Assembly (NCBI GenBank): GCA_015680685.1
Contig: MNCI01022376.1
Location: 136,353-200,352 of the forward strand
Source: Gnetum montanum
Lineage: Eukaryota; Streptophyta; Gnetopsida; Gnetales; Gnetaceae
Direction: 5' to 3'
DNA: 64,000 nt
Position numbers and translations under genes: made by a program. A model generated the notes under the pieces. The model did no database searches. It was not told where the DNA came from and was given only the letters and a program-made list of their open reading frames with translations. Shown piece by piece: positions 59,416-64,000 of the stretch. Each line of letters starts with the position of its first letter. Position 1 is the first letter of the stretch.

Positions 59416-62205
59416 TCATGTAGTTCCTAGTAGCGATGGCTCCTCCATGGGTGCTTTTCCCTTGTCACATGCTCCAGGATTTGAAGCTTGATTATGTTGA
59501 AGTATGACCTGGAGCTTCTCCTCTTCAGTCCAAGGGTCTTGTGCCGTCCATGCTGATGCTCCGATGTTTGATGGAGTTAGCACTTCCCACGAACAGGGTA
59601 GTTGTAGGAACATCTAACTGGCTTTGACATACCATGCTGCGAACACCCGTCGTTCCTCTTCATAGGCTCTGGCTTTATCTTTATATTCATGAAGATCTGT
59701 TAGCCATCGAGCCAAGTCGGTTGCTACATCTTTCTGTCCTTGGTAGCTTTCTTTTACCACTGCAAGTTCAGAATTTGCAACATCTAGTTTCTCAACCAGC
59801 TTCTTGCACTCTGCAAATTCTGCTTGATATTTGATGTGGGTGGAAGCTACCTGCTGCTCGAGCTTTGACCTCGAACGCCCTGCTGTTAACATGGCAAGGT
59901 TGGCATACCTAAGATTTGCCAACTCCATGTACTCTATTAATTCTTGGATCTATAGGTCCCGGTTCTTAACTTCCACTTGGTGGGCGAAGGCGTAAGTGTC
60001 CAATATGGCCCTCCAATCAGTGTGCTGAGCACTGATGTTGTTGATTTGAGCCTTGGCCATATGGATCTCCTTCTCCAGGATTTGTTTGTACATCCCCACC
60101 TAATCACAGAAATGCTCCTTCAGCTTCTCATGTCGTTTAACCTCATTCTGCCACACGCTTATTTCGATTGCTGATTTTTGGCGAATAGCGTGTACCTCCT
60201 CCATTGAGAGGGTTTGATTTTCTCTAGCTAAACGGCTTACATCTCGGTTGACCCGAATGAACTGTTCTCGTAGCTGATGAAAGTGTTCATCAAGAACATT
60301 CTTTTGTTTTTCCATAGAATTCAATCGAAGGTTATCTGCAACCAACTACTTATTCTCTTCTTCTAAGGCCTTGAGTGCCTTAAGATGCACATGAGTTTGC
60401 GCTTATGCTGCGGAGGCATCCCAAGTGGCCATCTTCTTTTCTTCTACCACCTTCTTATTTTCTGCAATTAGCTTTGTTAATTGCTCAATTCTGAAATTTT
60501 CTAGCTAGTTTGCAGGAATGAATTGCAAAGGATCCTGCTGTGCTGCTTGTAAGGCTATGAGTTGCTCCTGTAGTTTCTGCACTTTAGCTTCAGCATGCTC
60601 GGCCCTTACTTCATATATGACTAGCTTCCCCTTTGTAGAAATGACGTTTGATTGAATTGTTGTTACATCCTAGGGGATGTCAAACAAAGACGTCAAAACT
60701 TGTCCTATTTAAAGCAATCTGTCCAGTGCATCCTCATGTTCCGCAGGAGTCATTGAGGTTTCGGCAAGAGTTTGAGCATCTCGTGCTCCTGAGAGATATG
60801 CCAGTGGCACAATAGGTACATTAAAGGATTCTTTGATATGGTCAACGACCACTTCAGTAGCTTCCGTGACATCCTGGTGTTGCATGACCACCACAGTGGC
60901 CCCTTCATTAGTCTCTAACTACACTTGAAAAGATGCCACATTTCCAGAGATCTATTGTGACCATCTGCTTGCCCCTCCTCCTCTTTGGATGGAAAATTCA
61001 CCCCTTGTGTGATCTAATGAAATAGTAGGCCGGTCGACATCATCGATGACGTGAAAGAGATTTGCGTCATCATGACTTCCCCAACTAACCATCTCGGCGA
61101 TGGCCCTAAGATGGCTCATCGATGGTCTGTAGTCTTGCGGCGGTGGCGGCTGATCCTAGCCTATGCTGGGTCCTGCTTCTTCTTGTTGGCTAGGACCTGT
61201 GGCTAGAGGTTGACTGGGTCCTGCAAGTTGAGTTGCAAGTGGTCTAGTCATTTGTTCTTCTTCTTCATCTGGTCCCAGCTCTTCGCCAGTGCTCTTTCTT
61301 GGAGCTGGTGCCTTTAATAACTCAGCATAAGAAGCATTCTGGGCTTTTCAAAGGACGTCATTTGTGTATCCTCGAATACTAGCCCATCAGCACAGTTTTC
61401 TGATAAGGCAGGAAAAAGGCAGTGCCATCTTCCCTGACTTCCATTCTTCAAATCGCCTTAGGATCTCCATCAAATATAGATGGGGAAGGTTAGCGTTAAC
61501 CTTTCCCATCAACACTGCACATCCCCTAGCCGCATAAGTAGATATTCTTTTTAAGCCTTTTGTGGGGAAGAGGTGATAGGTTCCCATTTTGAAATAAACC
61601 CGCTCTTCCGTCATCAACTCACCAAAAGCTTTATCTCTGCCATAAGCCTTCTCTAACCAATCCTTTCGCACATCAGGGTCTGATCGGGTAGATAACCAAG
61701 CAACATGGGGGCCTGAATTCTGAAGATTTAACACTTCCAAAATTGCCTGCGCAGAAAAGTCTACTGTCACACCAAAAATGTTAATTGTGGTGCCTTGCTC
61801 CTTATTGTGCCAGAATAGGTACGTTTCACCTAAGTACCAGGCACTGCACTCAGAGAGGACAGGCCATAAGGGAGATCCTTTAAGGTGATCCCTAGTAGCC
61901 TCAGGAGCAAACTCTGCAAAAGATTCAAAGTTAAGCTCCACAATCACCGCAACAACTGTAGACTTCATATGGATAGCCTGAACACATTTCGAGGGCAACG
62001 TGAGTTGTTGTCCTGGTTCAGGCGCAGCAGTAGCTCCTCTTTCTACCTGCCCAGATTGTCTGGTAGGAGGTTCTTCTTGATGGATGCTAAATGATTGCAC
62101 CTCCTATTCTGCATGTTGTCTGGCAGGGACCCGTCTTCCACCTCTTCGAGGTTGTTTCACTCCACCTTGAATAGGACCCCCTTGCTGTGCACGTTTTGGA
62201 GCCAT
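59416..62205 (-). pseudogene. ORF2 of element C, longest intact domain copy
   Basis: ATG (MAPKR) at 62205 directly follows gtgtgattgcaga. The frame 62100-61387 is open for 237 codons. It covers the plant-transposon-type domain: VIVELNFESFAEFAPEATRD, GVTVDFSAQAILEVLNLQNS, VNANLPHLYLMEILRRFEEW and ALPFSCLIRKLC. Then come the linker with stops, coiled coils at about 60345-60100 and 59928-59614 (KLEQQVASTHIKYQAEF), and the shared C-terminus ending LGTT at 59416. Total 2790 bp, the same as B without its insertion. Broken by several stops. Confidence 0.75.
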
Positions 62206-62601
62206 TCTGCAATCACACGGGCCAAGCATTAGTAAGGTTGTTTTCAAAGTCAAGTTATACCTTACTACATGCCTTAATTAAAGATCTTATATTTGTGTGA
62301 TCGTGCCCAAAAATTATAATAATGGGTCCTATGACTTAGGTGGATTTCATTTTAATCTCCCAGTGTACCTAAGGTTATATGATTTTTGGCACAATTTTTC
62401 TAAGTGCTAGTGTTAATTACCCTAATTAATGTCCTTTTGGTGATGATAAATTTCAAAAAATTTAGGCACTTTTCGATAAGTGTCTCTCCCCCACAACTAA
62501 GCTGAACACTCTAGGTTCAAATAGGTTCAANGTAGAGAAAAATTTCAAAAATTCCCCCTGCGTAAATGGCAAAATGATGCGAAGTGTTGCGGTGGGGGTT
62601 C

Positions 62602-62682
62602 CTATTTATAGGTAAATAGGACACGATATTACATACGATACATCACGTACGCGATATCACGTGGGACGCGATATCTCGTCCC
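62602..62682 (-). promoter_or_regulatory. internal promoter-like element of C
   Basis: Palindromic units (acgcgatatcacgtggg, gacgcgatatctcg) followed in element orientation by TATAAATAGG, about 400 nt before ORF2. Same design as 17729-17815 in A. Confidence 0.5.
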
Positions 62683-64000
62683 AAGTGATGTGGGACACAT
62701 GAAAAATACAGATTTTTTAATTATTTTCTTGAAATTAATGGTGTAAAATGAGGACATGGGCAAGTATGAAGATATCATAGGGTAATTCATTAATTCGAGA
62801 GGCACTCATAATGATAAAGATGTGAATTTAGCCATTAAAAATTTGGCGGTTATGAAGAAAAGGGAATGTAATGGTACATTGGAACGTTAAAATTTGGAGG
62901 GATAATAATAGGGAAAGAAAATGATGAAAAATTAAGTTGAGGGTAAGAAATTGTGTGTTTGAGCTAGAGAATTAGTGAAGATTACGAAATATTACACAAG
63001 TGGGTCCTCCCCAAAGCAGGTTTCAACCTATGATGCCCTTGTGTAACCACACTTAAAGTGTCCGTGGGCACTAAAAGGGTTAAATGTAATCCGCACTAAC
63101 TCCACAAAACACACGCATGTAAATATCACCGAAATGAGATGAAAATTCTATGCTACATGGGACACGAGCTACAATTACACAAACAGTGAGATGAGGTGAA
63201 GTAGAGGAAGGGATAGTGGAGATTGGGACATGAGGTAACTGACCCAGGGCACAATGAATCCTACGTGTAAAGCATGATTAACATGTCATTAACCCAACGT
63301 TCCAAGATTAGGACCAAGTCCATCCTTCTAATCAGTGACATCGCATTGTTTCATCCCATGGTGAACAACTATAAAAGTACCATAACAACAAGGCATACAA
63401 TCACTTGGTGTTTAGTACAAGGGAGGAGTGGTTTTTGTTTTATAGCACTTCTTTTTCTTTTCTCTCTTCTTCTTCTTTTTTTTCACTTTACTGAATCCAG
63501 AGAAGTCGCCAACCTTTAGGCATGGGTACCTGTCCTTCCAGTGGGACCCCCTAGAACAACGTTTGATTTTTGAGTGCCCTTTTGATTACTCTTGCTCCCA
63601 TTTTCGTTAGATCTACAAGGATCTTAGTACAACCGCATTGCATGATAACTTCCATAGATGTCACCAAAGAGAATCCACAAGTCCCCTTGATGTCACACCC
63701 TAAGCATTCCCTCTTGGTCCATCCTTCTTCATTCTGGGTACAATAACACAAAATTAATTTTAAGTTTAGAAATTTCAAGAATATCACTGTACCCTCGAAC
63801 AAAACCTCTTATTTGTAGAGTGGATGAGTGGGTGTAATGGGCTCATTGTTTCAAATAATTGATCACTCATGACTTAATAACATAAAACACACCTCAACCA
63901 ATGATCTACATGACTGTTTTATTCGTAGATGAGATTACTTACAAAAACAGAAAATGACAAACACACAAACACACAAAAAGATAAAAAGATAAAGAGATAA
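62683..64000 (-). other. internal leader of element C
   Basis: Non-coding in element orientation. Conserved block at 63661-63715. A TATA-like box has decayed to TACAAATA at 63810-63817. An antisense frame at 63274-63519 parallels that at 18427-18723 in A. The window ends before ORF1. Confidence 0.55.
63661..63715 (-). promoter_or_regulatory. 55-bp conserved block in the leader of C
   Basis: Differs from A (18800-18854) at one position and from B (45706-45760, opposite strand) at two adjacent positions. Confidence 0.7.

Larger units (their letters stand above)
58369..64000 (-). mobile_element. element C: same family as A and B, cut by the window end
   Basis: 3' LTR (58369-59248), purine tract gtcgtgggggta, ORF2 (62205-59416), internal array (62682-62602), leader with the conserved block (63715-63661). 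ORF1 and the 5' LTR lie beyond the window. The left flank ctaat (58364-58368) should recur after the missing 5' LTR if the insertion is intact. A single N at 62531 marks about 70 bp missing relative to A. Confidence 0.85.

Overview
The window looks like nuclear DNA of a land plant with a large, repeat-rich genome, possibly a gymnosperm. It is AT-rich, has no compact gene order, and is packed with nested LTR retrotransposons in every stage of decay. The only gene-like host sequences are a broken PLS-type PPR gene and a fragment of a COI1-like F-box/LRR gene. No intact host gene, tRNA, rRNA or CRISPR array is visible.

Layout. 0.3-8.4 kb: two degraded Ty3/gypsy-type gag regions on the minus strand, one still showing capsid, zinc-knuckle and retropepsin parts, with minisatellites of 38 bp and 15 bp. 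8.4-12.7 kb: non-coding repeats. 12.7-22.3 kb: element A (13574-22239, minus, TSD ATAGC) inserted into an older solo LTR E (TSD AAGAG/AAGAA). 22.3-27.8 kb: AT-rich DNA with a ~650 bp foldback and a T-rich minisatellite. 27.9-31.8 kb: element D (plus), an internally deleted relative. 31.8-37.2 kb: COI1-like fragment, a LINE 3' end, an RTE-type LINE remnant, and an inverted pair of LTR-like arms. 38.3-40.2 kb: PPR pseudogene. 42.0-52.3 kb: a gypsy RT fragment joined to element B (plus), which carries a solo LTR (47459-48529, TSD CAGAA) inside its second ORF. 53.3-57.4 kb: a decayed gypsy element with a ~210 bp tandem array. 58.4 kb to the end: element C (minus), cut by the window edge.

Elements A, B and C form one family. 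They have TG...CA LTRs and a tRNA-Asp-like primer-binding site. ORF1 is a Gag with an unusual knuckle and a Pro/Tyr-rich tail. A long internal leader follows, then a ~2.8 kb ORF2 that joins a 'putative plant transposon protein'-type domain to long coiled coils. I see no protease, reverse transcriptase, RNase H or integrase in A or B, so the family is probably mobilised in trans.

The most interesting signals concern how ORF2 might be expressed. Palindromic GATATC arrays next to a TATA box occur in the LTRs and again inside the element ahead of ORF2. A splice-acceptor-like sequence abuts the ORF2 start codon. A 55 bp block of the internal leader differs at only two positions among A, B and C, although their coding parts have diverged and carry stops. 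These are inferences from sequence; transcript data would decide them.
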